64,000 bases of DNA from Prostheceraeus crozeri. Lineage: Eukaryota; Platyhelminthes; Polycladida; Euryleptidae. Below, in pieces: positions 21,794-32,281 of this stretch (position 1 is its first letter; the number at the start of each line of letters is the position of its first letter). Under the pieces are notes generated by a model that worked only from the letters and a program-made list of their open reading frames with translations, made no database searches and had not been told where the DNA came from. The stretch lies in NCBI GenBank assembly GCA_907163375.1, contig CAJQUW010002209.1, forward strand, positions 1 through 64,000. Direction: 5' to 3'. The translations under genes and the position numbers were made by a program.

Positions 21794-22701
21794 ATGCATG
21801 AGGAAACGATTCACTTGATGAGTAATGCTCAGCCCAATTTGTTTCCTGAAAATAGAGCCAATCATTTCAAAAATCGCTTGGTTCCTTCCATCCCCATAGT
21901 CCATGGGGATCAATGGGAAGCCGGTATCTCCGTCGTCAATTTCATCAATACCCTTCAGACAATACCCGTGGATGTCAGCTTTAGTGTGGGGGCATTGAAG
22001 GATCATCCTGAGACGATTTCAACCGTCTTTACATCTTCTATCCTTCCTGTCAAAACGGATTCACCGCGAGGAGAGTAAGGCAAACAAGGCAAACAGGGTG
22101 AACAAGGCAAACAAGACAAACAAGATAAACAAGACAAGCAAGGCAATCAAGGCAAACAGGGAGAGCAAGGCATGTTTACACGCTTCATCATTCCACGCGG
22201 TATTTATTCGGAGAAGACGTTGATGCAGTGTTTGAATCAAAATCAACAGCATGGTCAGAATTTCCACTTTTCTGTCACTACATTGGCACCTCATGTCCAT
22301 GTTGTCTCAGTGGTCGTACCCCCACACTACAGTATGAAACTCCATCTATGCTCAAAGACATTCTTGGGTTTAAAACAGACTTACTCACTTCCTCACAGCA
22401 AGCGACTGCCCCTTTGAATTTGAATGCCTTCACCTACAATATTCTCCTGTATTGTAATATTGTAGGCTATCATTATGTAGGGGGTATGAAAACAAACTGT
22501 ATGTGTGTGATTCCCTACACGGGGAAAGATTATGGAGACAGTATTCATCATGAATTCCAGAATGTCACCTATCTCCCTGTGAAAAGTCAACATGTGCAAG
22601 ATATTGATATCAAACTCATGTCGGATGACGGTCATCCCATCCCTATGATAGACGGACGGTCCTATGTAAAAATGCATCTTCGACGTCGCGCAATTAAGTA
22701 A
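21794..22701 (+). pseudogene. Second WEVGL-family protein with collagen-like insert (Polinton 1, broken)
   Basis: It starts with HLMSNAQPNLFPENRANHF...GDQWEAGISVVNF, a shorter paralog of the preceding gene. The end has the shared DDGHPIPMIDGRSYVKMHLRRR block. Around 22080-22170 lies a run of about ten Gly-x-Gln-type triplets (G-K-Q, G-E-Q, D-K-Q), collagen-like in layout. An 'IIPRGIYSEKTLMQ' module follows. Viral fibre proteins often use collagen-like stalks, so a fibre role is possible. Confidence 0.55.
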
Positions 22702-22730
22702 TTGTCTTTTCCCAAGCACATCAAGACACG

Positions 22731-23378
22731 ATGACGAATCTCTTTTTAATTCGTAACCGAACACATTCCTCTGGACGATTGTTTGGAAGAGGTTCATTTA
22801 TGCAACGCGGTGGATGGAATAAAGTGATTGGACAGAAAACACGCATGATTAGACCTCGTGTCACTGGTGTCAAGAAACCATCCATCCGTCTGCCCAAATC
22901 ACTCAAAAAGAGTGTTCCCAGAAAATCCTCTCGAAAAACAAATCGAAAACCCTCTCGAAAACCCTCTCGACAACCCTCTCGAAAAGCATCGCGAAAACCT
23001 TCGCAAAAGGGACTTGTACATACGGTACAGAAAACATTGGGAAAATCGTTACGTTCGACGGAGTTTCTCAATTCTGCGAAACAAGCTGTCACGGATGCTG
23101 TCAGCTCTACCGCACTAGAAGGAGTTGATCGTCTCAAAAAGGGTGTGAAAGCACTCGCCAAACGCACTTTACAGACTGCTCCCGAACGTGTTGTAGAAGC
23201 TATTCAAAATAAAGTGAGTCGGAAACGCGTCTTCACGGATGAAGAAGGAGATCGGGTGGAAGCACCTGCTCCTAAACGTCGTCGAGGTCATGTGGCCATT
23301 GCCCATCATACGAAATGGGGGAAAGGAAGTTTGATGGGGCGTTATCGAGGAGGTGCTAAACAACGCATGCTCTTTTAA
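22731..23378 (+). CDS. Basic precursor-like protein with KPSR repeats (Polinton 1)
   Basis: The 215-residue frame reads whole. It has a run of seven or so R-K-P-S-R-type repeats (residues 65-92), a helical segment rich in Ala, Val and Lys, an acidic linker (TDEEGDRVEAPAPKRRR) and a Gly/Arg tail. The protein just before the capsid gene in Polinton 2 (57.8 kb) has the same slot and a similar makeup. The type recalls adenovirus basic core or precursor proteins processed by the viral protease. It lies 36 bases before the capsid gene. Confidence 0.55.
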   Translation: MTNLFLIRNRTHSSGRLFGRGSFMQRGGWNKVIGQKTRMIRPRVTGVKKPSIRLPKSLKKSVPRKSSRKTNRKPSRKPSRQPSRKASRKPSQKGLVHTVQKTLGKSLRSTEFLNSAKQAVTDAVSSTALEGVDRLKKGVKALAKRTLQTAPERVVEAIQNKVSRKRVFTDEEGDRVEAPAPKRRRGHVAIAHHTKWGKGSLMGRYRGGAKQRMLF

Positions 23379-23414
23379 GAACTAAGCAATCTTAGGACAT
23401 CCGTCCCATCAAGC

Positions 23415-24786
23415 ATGGCGGAAACCCCTGCCTTATTGGATGCGCGTTACGATGTATTCCAAAGTGATAAAGTCGATGTCTCGAGTACTTCTCAGCATAC
23501 GAGCGTTCTGACGCCAGTCAATGGATTGGAAAATCCCGGTACCATTCAATTCACGGTCTCTCGACTAGCCATTCATTGGATGGATGTATGCAATGCCTAT
23601 TTTCGCGTGGAAGTACAACTCATGAGACATGATTCGGCTAAAGCAGCAGACGTGCCATGTGACTCGTCAGACAAGGCAATTATTATCAACAATACGGCTC
23701 ACTCCCTCTTTTCCGACATTACTATCCGCTTGAATGAACGCACCATTGAAGGAGGCAATGACTTGTATTATTTGAGAGCTTACCTTAGCAATCTTTTACA
23801 ATATACCAATGATGTGAAGAATAAATACACACATGGTCACACAAGGATTTACTGTTCCTCAAGTGATGTATGACACGGAGTATGATGCAGCGAGTAAGAC
23901 GATAAAGACTAAGGAACTAGAGTTTACAGATAAAGAGAATGCACTCAATCAAGCCATTCTCAAACAATGGTCAGACCACAAATTTAAACGTACCTTTGAC
24001 TTTCCCCTGAAATGTAATTTGTTCCAACAAGTGATTGCTCTGCCCCCAGGCATGCAACTGGATCTCATTTTCACCTTGAATAAACCGGAATATGCCATTT
24101 ATGATATGGCACATGCTGCAGGGACGACCTCTACAAAGTACAGGTTCAAAATCACCTCTTTCCAATTGTTTATGCCCATGCTCACACCGAATGCAGAACT
24201 GCAATTGAAAACTGCGAATCGACGCAAGACAGAAGCCATTTATTATCGCTACAATGGCATGACCGTCCAACGACAAACGATTGAACGTAGAATACAAAAG
24301 AAGACTTTTTCCAATGTGGCCGCTCTATTGAGTCCTAAACTCATCTTTTTCGCGGTTGTTCCCAGTAACTCTTGGTTTGATCCAGGAAGTCGTAAACTCT
24401 ATTTTGAAAGGCATGGACTCTCTCAAGTCACCATGACCACCAATGGAGCCATCATGACAGGAGGCACCATCAATTGCAAAGATGACGTGATTGCCTACAG
24501 TCAATTCAATCGTGCGATTCAAATCTATAACACGAATGAATCATGTGGTGTTGATTTGGAGAGTTTTACCAAATACTGTTACTTTATTGCCTTTGACTGT
24601 ACCTTGGATAAACAAATCGATAGTGTTCAACCCACCAATACACGTCAATATGGACTGGAATTGCAATTTGAGAATATGACCACGCAAAATATGGATTTAT
24701 TAATGTTTTTCATTCATGACGAACAATTCTCCTTCACACCGGAGAATGCTGTCATCTCCAGTGCGTATATCCCACCCGCTATTTAA
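23415..24786 (+). pseudogene. Double-jelly-roll major capsid protein of Polinton 1 (broken)
   Basis: The region encodes strand-rich sequence with capsid-family landmarks: SDITIRLNERTIEGGNDLYYLRAYL, MQLDLIFTLNKPEYAIYD, YIAFDCTLDKQ-like strands and a C-terminal GLELQFEN...LLMFF. The LNKPEYAI block matches TLNKPEFALN in Polinton 2. Position, between a basic protein and the protease, is the usual one. The protein of this family forms the icosahedral shell. It is broken. Confidence 0.8.
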
Positions 24787-24905
24787 GTGTTGGCGCGCAT
24801 GGACATTCTCATAAGACATGGTGAAGGAGCCCGAGTATCACGTTCCACCTATCGCTTGGACATCTCTTTATCAACATCGTCTCATTAAAGCTCAGCGTTG
24901 GCTGA

Positions 24906-25537
24906 ATGGGAGACTGGTTAAGCAACACGGAAATTGAAGGAATCATGCAGGGTATGAATCAATTACAAGAGAAACATTTACTCAATGCCTGCATGTGCGA
25001 AGATGATTTTCTCCGTGCTATTCAGTGTAGTTGTCAAACGTTTGCTCATCGCCTCCTCCAATCTTCTTACGTTCCTTCCAAGGTGTGTTTCCTGCTGATC
25101 TACTTCCTGCTCATTCCCCGGAATCAAAGACACTTATTGTCAATAGTGATCGCTCTCATCAACCTGGCAGGCATTGGTTGGCCTTTTATCAAAATGCGGA
25201 TCAACGCGTATGCGAATTCTTTGACTCTTATGGACTCACTCCATCTCACTATCCACATGTTACCGAATGGTTATCGACAACACCTTATCCTCTAAACTAT
25301 CGTCGCCCTCTGCGTATACAAGGACCTAAAGCCTATTGTGGTGCTTACTGTATTTACTTTTTAAACCAACGCCCTTTTAACACGTCTATGGAAAAAACAC
25401 TGACCTTCTTTCGAACATTGGATGCTTACGAGAAAGATCAAGAACTCATTCAAACCTACTTGTCCTTCAATGATAAAATTGTCTATTCCTATTTGTATTC
25501 TACATTATCCCATGTTTTGAAGTCAATGAAGAAATGA
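24906..25537 (+). pseudogene. Adenain-like cysteine protease of Polinton 1 (broken)
   Basis: The N-terminus (WLSNTEIEGIMQGMN) fits the helical start of adenain/Ulp1-type proteases. Further on are GRHWLAFYQ with the catalytic His, CEFFDSYG with the Asp-containing strand, and a QGPKAYCGAYCIYFL block with the oxyanion Gln and nucleophile region. In the family this enzyme matures capsid precursors. The Polinton 2 counterpart is at 59.6 kb, likewise directly after the capsid gene. It is the last plus-strand gene before the convergent minus-strand genes. Confidence 0.75.
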
Positions 25538-25660
25538 ATCATGTCAATGATTGTATTTTTATTTCAGACAGAGGGTAATACTACAAGGTTTTGTACAAGG
25601 TTCAGTCACTCGTGATAGCACACTATACACTATACACCATACACAGAGCTTTTCCATACA

Positions 25661-26164
25661 TCATGCACGATAGACAGTCACTGTTGAAGCAATGTCTTGA
25701 TCACAAAGGGGACAAGATGATGTTTCAAAGGGATTATAACATGTAAAACACATAACATTATGAGAACATGGTAAAAAGAGAAGGGACCGTTCCTGTTTAA
25801 AACATATAACACAGTTCCGTTCACATAATAATTGAAATGTCTCTTCTTCTAATTTCTTTCTAAAGTCACTTTTATGGGAAGAGTTATCTGACACATCCGT
25901 TGCAAATCTCACTTTTTTCACTTTTTTCACTCCAGATCGCGCCAATGTCATTGTATTGCAGTGTGGCAAGGAGACATCCTCTATCCACCTACGCTCAAAA
26001 TGGTGATTCATAGCGTGCTCATCAATATCCATGATTCGATCCACTAATTCACCAGCAGTGATCGTTTCATTGAGATGTGTTACAGTTTCTATCGCTTTGA
26101 ATGAATATCTCAGGTCTCTTGCGACAACCCACGACGTTGGGATACTAGTTGCTGTCCGATTCAT
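25661..26164 (-). CDS. RING-finger protein (Polinton 1)
   Basis: The 167-residue frame from ATG at 26164 ends in a compact RING finger: CVIC, LPCSHNVMCFTC, then SSCPLC, within the last 50 residues or so. This C-terminal RING layout is typical of IAP/MDM2-type ubiquitin ligases. The middle is basic (KKVKKVRFAT). The start overlaps the end of the TBP-like gene by about 20 bases, so both are read from the right TIR side. A ubiquitin-ligase role against host factors is likely from the domain. Targets are unknown. Confidence 0.7.
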   Translation of the reverse strand: MNRTATSIPTSWVVARDLRYSFKAIETVTHLNETITAGELVDRIMDIDEHAMNHHFERRWIEDVSLPHCNTMTLARSGVKKVKKVRFATDVSDNSSHKSDFRKKLEEETFQLLCERNCVICFKQERSLLFLPCSHNVMCFTCYNPFETSSCPLCDQDIASTVTVYRA

Positions 26165-26720
26165 TGAGGGAATCTCCTTCGAATAGGGATTTGAGAATGT
26201 CTTCCACCAACGATTCCGCTTCTGCAATCGATGAAACACCCGTCACAATCACACTTCCGTTGGAAAAGAAGGAACAATGCAAATTACCTTTGCGTATTAA
26301 CGTTCCGGGAAACAGCTCGCGCTCGTTGGAAATCACTGATGACGATGGCAATTGTTGAATGGTTTGCATGCGGTCTTTTGTATAGTTCCATTGACATTGA
26401 ACGGTGCAGGATTTTGTGATTGGGTCGCTCACGTCCAATCCGTAGGGGGTGAGTAATTGGCGCATCTTTTTACAAATACGATCGTAGGTTTCCAGAGAGT
26501 GGTTGCCCAAAATTTGGATACACCCCCGTGGAAAAATCTGTACAGCAACCGAAGAGTTCCATTTCCAATAGACTCGACAAGGGCGTGATGCTCGGTAGGT
26601 GGCCAGAGGGAGTTGCGGTAACAATGTCTGCAGTGGTATTGCGGAGGATGCTCTGAGCTCCACCATGCGGTTGCAGATCCTTGACATTTTTGAGAGCGGG
26701 GTGTAGATGCCCTTCTTCAT
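26145..26720 (-). CDS. TATA-binding-protein-like protein (Polinton 1)
   Basis: The 191-residue frame contains two TBP-like half-repeats. The first has VAVQIFPRGCIQILGNHS and a following helix. The second has ELFPGTLIRKGNLHCSFFSNGSVIVTG and an AEAESLVEDILKSL helix. In cellular TBP the matching blocks read ELFPGLIYR...IFVSGKVVLTGAK followed by a helix. The order (two strands-and-helix repeats) and the ELFPG and VTG signatures fit well. Some saddle-face residues differ. It follows polymerase B closely on the minus strand. It may direct transcription from the element's own TATA promoters. Confidence 0.6.
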   Translation of the reverse strand: MKKGIYTPLSKMSRICNRMVELRASSAIPLQTLLPQLPLATYRASRPCRVYWKWNSSVAVQIFPRGCIQILGNHSLETYDRICKKMRQLLTPYGLDVSDPITKSCTVQCQWNYTKDRMQTIQQLPSSSVISNERELFPGTLIRKGNLHCSFFSNGSVIVTGVSSIAEAESLVEDILKSLFEGDSLNESDSN

Positions 26721-29700
26721 ATAGGCGATGGTTGCCGTATGGAAGGCTCTGATTGGGTAAATACCAACACCGCTTGTCCTCCCAGATACTTAAGGCTTTC
26801 TGCACTTGCGTCACCGTTCTCATCACGTGGTGTTGGGATTGGAGGAGGGTTTGTGACACTGTGGTAATGGAATGTTTTTCAAATGCGTCCACATATTTCT
26901 GATGTTTCACTTGTAGCTTCTTTGCTTGACACACCCCCTTCATGCGAGAGTCGTGGATTTCTTCCTCATTGCCTTTGAGGACAATGTAAGAGTACATCTT
27001 GGCACTCAAACATACAAACTCCTTCACCCTATCCCCCACACACTCATCCTTGAAACATCCCAAACGATTCGCATTCTCGGTACGTCTCTCTGGATGACTC
27101 ATGGGATAATTTGAGGTATCGAGAACACCTTTCGCCTCCGTATCAATAAAATTGGGGATGTTGTCAAACGAACGCAGCACTTCTTCGCGTGTATACCGGC
27201 TGCGGACTTTGAGGAAGAAGAAGTCTGTGTCCCCACCAATGAGTTCCACTGAGGTGCACGTCTTGTTGGCTTTCCACTGGTCAAACAGCTTGTACATAAT
27301 AATCTTGCTGTTGTCCAGGATGCATTGCCCGATATAAATGGGCTTGTTCAAGTCTACCTTGGTCTTGCGCACATTCACCACCACGGCTTTGTCGCTGATG
27401 TTGAAGAAGGATTGGCAATAGGGATGACGTGTCCATTTGCTAAACACATTCGGTGATCGTACAAAATAGTACTTCCCATATTTCCGCACATTCTCCATTG
27501 TCTTGCCGTACAGTGCGTTCACCATCAACTTGTGGAGATTGCGGCGCATTTTTGTGGTTGCCTTGGCGCGTTCTTGCGTATGGTATTGAACATAGGGGCG
27601 AATATACGGTTCTTGGTTGAAGGAGATCCCGTAATGAACCTTGGTGATATGTAAGCCCTTCTCCACATAATACTTGAGAGCAGCGATATGTACCACATAC
27701 TCTTTGCGATTCTCGTGCGTCATCATTAACTTGTTGGCTGAGTGAAAGGGTCGGTTCCCGTTCAACTCTTGCCATAGTTCTTGCATATAGGGAGACATGT
27801 CCTCCCATTTCGCTGTCCCGCGGTAAGGAGCCAATGGTAAATCTTCTGTGGCATCTTGGACGTGTGGGGGATACTCCAAATCGACGCACAGTACATGACC
27901 TGTGGTGCCATTGACATTGTATCGTCTCACCCATTCGTCGTTGATGTCCACCAAGACCTCCGGTCGTACCCAGGCAAAAAATCCTTCGGCAAAGGTCCCA
28001 TCATGGCCGCACCGTATAAATTGTTCGCATCGATATAAAACAGGTGAGTACCTTCTTCAAATAATAGTGGATATAATCTTCAAACGTGCTGCACCCCGTC
28101 TCTGTCCACGCCTTTTGTGCCACAGCATACTCATCCTCTTCCAACTCCTTCTCACTCAAATCATTATAAAATGCTTCCTTCGGAGGCAATTGAGTCTCGT
28201 GGATACGATCCCAGCAGTCAAAATATGTATAGGGAAAATATCCTTTCCGAATAGATGTGTGATCGCAATTCGGATAGACGTTGCTCAATATGTGATTTGA
28301 GTGAGGAAAGTCACTGATGGTCGTTGACAAATTGTTTAGAGAGTCTTTCAAAAACTGACACGAATCGATGAATCGGAGTTTATATAGGGTATTGGATGGC
28401 ATGGGAATAAAGATGGTCACTCCCAACGTCTTGTCTCCTGGCACATAAATGGGCTCGATCTTATACTTATGATCCAACTTGTTAAACCCTTGTACAATCA
28501 CCTGGTGACTACCATATCCCTTCCAATTGTGAAACAAGATGTTTAATGTGTTCCGGGATTGACGTCGTCGCAGGTTACATGCATTGCACAGGGTTTGCAG
28601 ATATTTGCCCGTGATATGATCGTGGTCTCGCACCTTTGTCGTAGGCCCACCTTGCTTTTCACCTTGCTTCTGGGGTTTTACATCACATCCGCACATGTTA
28701 CATTGAGCTGTTTGTTCATAGTCCCGCATATCATCCTCCATCAGCGTCATGTTACGGTTTGTCGCTTTCATGTGATCAAACATAGACCAGATCACCTGTC
28801 TGATGTGTGTAATAAAGGCAGGAATGCACTCATCCCCCTTATGGATCACCACCGATTCTTTCTTCTCCAGCGCCGGATGCCACACCACATAGGATCCCAC
28901 ATACGCTGCCGTATGCTTCTTGGACACGGAATCAATCATGCTCTCAATGTCCGCATACATCACAGCGAGGGGTTGAGTGGTTTTCGCGTGGTCGATAAAT
29001 TCGTGCGGTTTCGTATCTTCCGGGGTTGTTTCCATCTGAAAAAATCCTCCATCACATTTGGCTTGATGTTCCAAACGTTCTTTGTGCGCCATGTCCTTTG
29101 TCTTTCCATACTTTATCCCCTTCTCGTAGAAATTAAATCGTAAACTACATAACTCGTATGTTTCAAAACGTTTCACTTGCGTTAGGTTCATGTTCCGATA
29201 CCACATGCGAGCACATTTCTGAAAATCCGTCACGGGAAAAAAATGTCCAGACTGATCCTCCATATCGTACCGCGTCACCATCACCAGATGAACGATGCAT
29301 GTGTTCTCCTTCACAGCTTGACGGACCGGGTATAATTGACCCACAAATCCTTTACTGTCATGCACGTGGATACGAAGAATGATATTGTTCTTCTTTTCGA
29401 ACTCCTGAATATCCCGTGTGCGCACTGCAGGAAGTCGATTCTGATAAGTGTTATAGGATGTCTTGGTGCGGGAATTAACACGTTCACGACGTCGAGGAAT
29501 GCGATTGTCTTGGTAGGCCAGTGCATAGAGGACACTGTCTTGAAAACAATGTGATGTATACGTGTTGCACTCAAACACACATATGCCTTTGCAGATCTTG
29601 ATATCTCGGTGGATAGGAATCGGTGCGCCCATGCGAAAATTAGGGAAGGAACTTGTTTGAACTAGTAACTCCAACACTTCCTTCACCGCAAATCCTGATC

Positions 29701-30361
29701 CATCTTCTCGATAGTCTTCAATAAATTCTTCAAACTTTGACACCATGTCACGGAACCATGTATCAAAGTTACGTGCTTGGACGCGTTCGTGAATGTATGA
29801 GGGTGTGGTGATGTCTCTCACTTCCTCTTCGCCCGTCGACATATCCATCTTGGCAAACCTGAGTCTCATACTCACAAACACTTTCACATCCTCGTGGGGG
29901 TGTTGTTGCACAATGACACGATATAAGTCCGCATACATTGAATTCAAATATACCTTCCATTCATTCGTGGCTTGATGAGGGGTAAATCGATAATTATATC
30001 CGCGATCATCCATGATCCGTTCTTCTTCCACAGCTGCACCACCCTCTTGCATGAACTCAAACAGGTAGGGACACAAATGTTCATCCCATCCTTCCGCTTC
30101 AGCATTCACCACTGTATCGCAGTAGCGACACCGTCCCACACACGCATGCTTATGGTACGCCTCCACGTCGAAACTTCCGTCGCAATCCAAACACAGCAAG
30201 TCATTGTCATCGCCATAATTAAACGCGCGGCAATCGTGCTCGTCTCCATACCATTTACAGCACGTCCAACAATAGTTGCGACCCGTCTCCGCTGCTCCAT
30301 GGGCAATACAGTCTTGAAAGCGAGAGAAGGACTGACAGCAGAATTCACACGTGTACTGCAT
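26470..30361 (-). pseudogene. polB: DNA polymerase B of Polinton 1 (broken)
   Basis: The start codon at 30361 lies 40 bases after the right-TIR TATA box. The N-terminal ~120 residues form a Cys/His module (EFCCQSF...H, HKHACVGRCRYCDT, DEHLCPYL) nearly matching the left-end gene. A typical Polinton N-terminal domain ending in a GSGF motif follows. The exonuclease part has VMYADIESMID. The polymerase part has VDLEYPP (motif A), KLMVNALYGKTMENVRKY (motif B) and ELIGGDTDFF (motif C). A YLPNQSLPYG segment marks the end near 26,740. The family replicates by protein priming. No close terminal-protein domain was recognised. The gene is broken. Confidence 0.85.
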
Positions 30362-30455
30362 GGTTAGAATGAGAATGATTTTCTCTGACAGCGCCTTTCC
30401 TTATATACCCTGCTGTGACTCATCACACGTGCTCGGCGCCGCGTGCTCCGATTGG
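30362..30455 (-). promoter_or_regulatory. Right TIR promoter of the polymerase gene
   Basis: Reading on the minus strand, ccaat (30455-30451) is followed by tatataa (30408-30402) and the start codon at 30361. The leader again contains gagaaaatcattctcat. It mirrors the left TIR promoter, so the two ends drive inward transcription. Confidence 0.7.
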
Positions 30456-30636
30456 TGCTCCGTGCTCTTACCCCAAGTGCGCCGATGCGTGCTCCGTGCT
30501 CTGATGCGTGGGCGTGTGCTCCGTGCTCTGATGCGTGTGCGTGTGCTCCGTGCTCTGATGCGTGGGCGTGTGCTCCGATAAAAGTACACATTTACTGAAG
30601 GTCAAATTGGGGTAAAAGGGGCTAGAATTTGCTACT
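30368..30636 (-). repeat. Right terminal inverted repeat of Polinton 1
   Basis: The reverse complement begins agtagcaaattctagccc and matches the left end. Its middle minisatellite (units of about 28 bp containing gagcacacgcccacgcatc) has more copies than the left TIR, so the two TIRs differ slightly in length. The inner 77 bases differ from the left copy at about four places. Confidence 0.92.
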
Positions 30637-31376
30637 GTGGTGTGCATGCGGATAAAAAAGATGAGTAATTTTTCAGGTGATGCTCATATGCAGCTCAAAT
30701 CTGTACTCAACAGCAATAGACATCACACTGCTCAACGTGTTCGCTTCAAGAAATTGAGTCGTTGTCCGCAAATGTACAGCATAATCTGCAGCAAGCTTCC
30801 GTTACAAGGAGAAATTGCTTACTCGTAGAACGAGTATGACGCCAAGTCCTAATAAAACTGTAATATGCAGGATTTTGCCCAGGAATTTGTTCGGTTATAC
30901 AGAGCACTCTTGCTATAAAACCAACTAATTCTCTTGTCCCAACTCGGCATTGCTAAGAAGACTGGATGTGCTAAACTTAGCAGATTTTGTTTTGAGTATT
31001 TAATCAGTCCGTGGATGGCTCAAAAATTCCATTTGGGAGAGAATTCTCCAGCAGGACGAGTAGACTTCATACAAATACCATGGACCTCTGATGGAGAAGG
31101 ACGTGACACGAAATGCGGTACTTTATGACGAACAGCTTGTGGTTTCAAAGTTCCAAAGTAGCAAAGATGGTTTGAAGCGATGTATAATGTCCATACCCGT
31201 ACAAAGAATATTGAAATTTTCTCATATGAAGCTGATATTGCCCTTTTTACATCGTAAAAGATTAATTTACTTATCGTTTTTAGATGCATTTTAGGTCTTT
31301 TAACTCTATTAAGCAGACAACGTACATTGTGTCAATCAACATCGGATGAAATTTCGTTGCAACAATTTTGAATATA
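30637..31376. other. Right flank of Polinton 1, no gene recognised
   Basis: No frame here continues the Harbinger transposase that abuts the left end. Short open frames up to 89 codons have no known motif. The stretch is ordinary AT-rich host DNA. Confidence 0.5.
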
Positions 31377-32279
31377 CAGTGCGCGACAGCAAGTTGAAAA
31401 CTTAGCATAAATCTACGGACACGTACATTTTTCAGCACCTTCTAAATTTGTTTGCTATTAGGAAATATCGATAAATTTATAATCATCTGAAAGAGAATTT
31501 TCGGATCTACCATTTGAATGCTGTTGAATTAATTGTTTTTGAAATTGGTGGTTCCTAGAGGCCCATAAACCCGAAAGCCCCAAATTTTCTTTCACTTGTT
31601 TTGACAAGCACATAAATCAATTTGAAGCATTCTTCTTGTGATATTCAAAACCGGCTTTCAGAAAATATAAAGTTTGAAAGTGTTTTCTCGAAGTTTATAG
31701 GCAATATTTTAAAAGTAGTATAGATAGAAAATGTGGCGATTTTTTTCATTTTCAGAATGTGTTGCGATAATAACAGAAATAACGCTCTCAACTAACTGAT
31801 GGCATTTATTTACCTCAAAACTAGTGTTTTCTGCTTTTGTTGGGTAAATTTAAGACCCTTCGAAGAAATATTCTGAAAATGAAAAAATCGCTACATTATC
31901 TATATTATCTATCATAGCTACATCTATCTACAATCTATACTACTTTCAAAATATTGCCTATAAAAAACAGTCAAACTATATATTTTCTGAAAGCCTATCT
32001 TGTGAAGGTTTTGAATATCACAAGAAGAATGCTTCAAATTGATTTATGTGCTTGTCAAAACAAGTCAAAGAAAATTTGGGGCTTTCGGATTTATGGGCCT
32101 CTAGGAACCACCAATTTCAAAAACAATTAATTCAACAACATTCAAGTGATAGATCCGAAAATTCTGTTTCAGATGATTATAAATTTGTCGATATTTCCTA
32201 ATAGTAAACAATTTTTGGTGTTGGAAAAAATACGTGTCCGTAGATTTATGCTAAGTTTCCAACTTGCTGTCGCGCACTG
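31377..32279. mobile_element. Fold-back Tc1/mariner-type non-autonomous element
   Basis: Long inverted arms of roughly 350-380 bases start cagtgcgcgacagcaagttg and end with its complement. TA dinucleotides flank both ends (31375-31376 and 32280-32281), the target duplication of the Tc1/mariner superfamily. The arms are well conserved, including a gcccataaaycygaaagcccc block. The central part (about 31760-31890) is unique and noncoding. No transposase is present, so it would rely on a relative. Confidence 0.85.
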
Positions 32280-32281
32280 TA

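Larger units (their letters stand above)
5633..30636. mobile_element. Polinton/Maverick element 1 (about 25.0 kb, broken fossil)
   Basis: The element is bounded by terminal inverted repeats that begin with AGTAGC and end with GCTACT, the AG...CT ends usual for Polintons. Parts recognised are protein-primed-type DNA polymerase B, retroviral-like integrase with chromodomain, FtsK/HerA-type packaging ATPase, adenain-like cysteine protease, double-jelly-roll major capsid protein and several structural-type and unknown proteins. Plus-strand genes occupy 5.9-25.5 kb and minus-strand genes 30.4-25.7 kb, converging near 25.6 kb. The inner 77 bases of the two TIRs differ at about four places, which suggests a moderate age. 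The element is broken, with roughly fifteen interruptions. The 6-bp flanks (ctggcc and gtggtg) do not match, so no target-site duplication is visible. It is less AT-rich than its surroundings. Confidence 0.93.

Noticed and set aside
28559-29143. Plus-strand 194-codon frame opposite polymerase B
   Set aside because: It is the antisense shadow of the polymerase coding sequence.
30351-30591. Arg/Ala/His-rich frames in the right TIR
   Set aside because: They translate the GAGCAC minisatellite and overlap the polymerase promoter.
30637-30828. Possible continuation of the Harbinger transposase right of Polinton 1
   Set aside because: None of the three forward frames shows the expected PGS/DARV or second catalytic Asp motifs.
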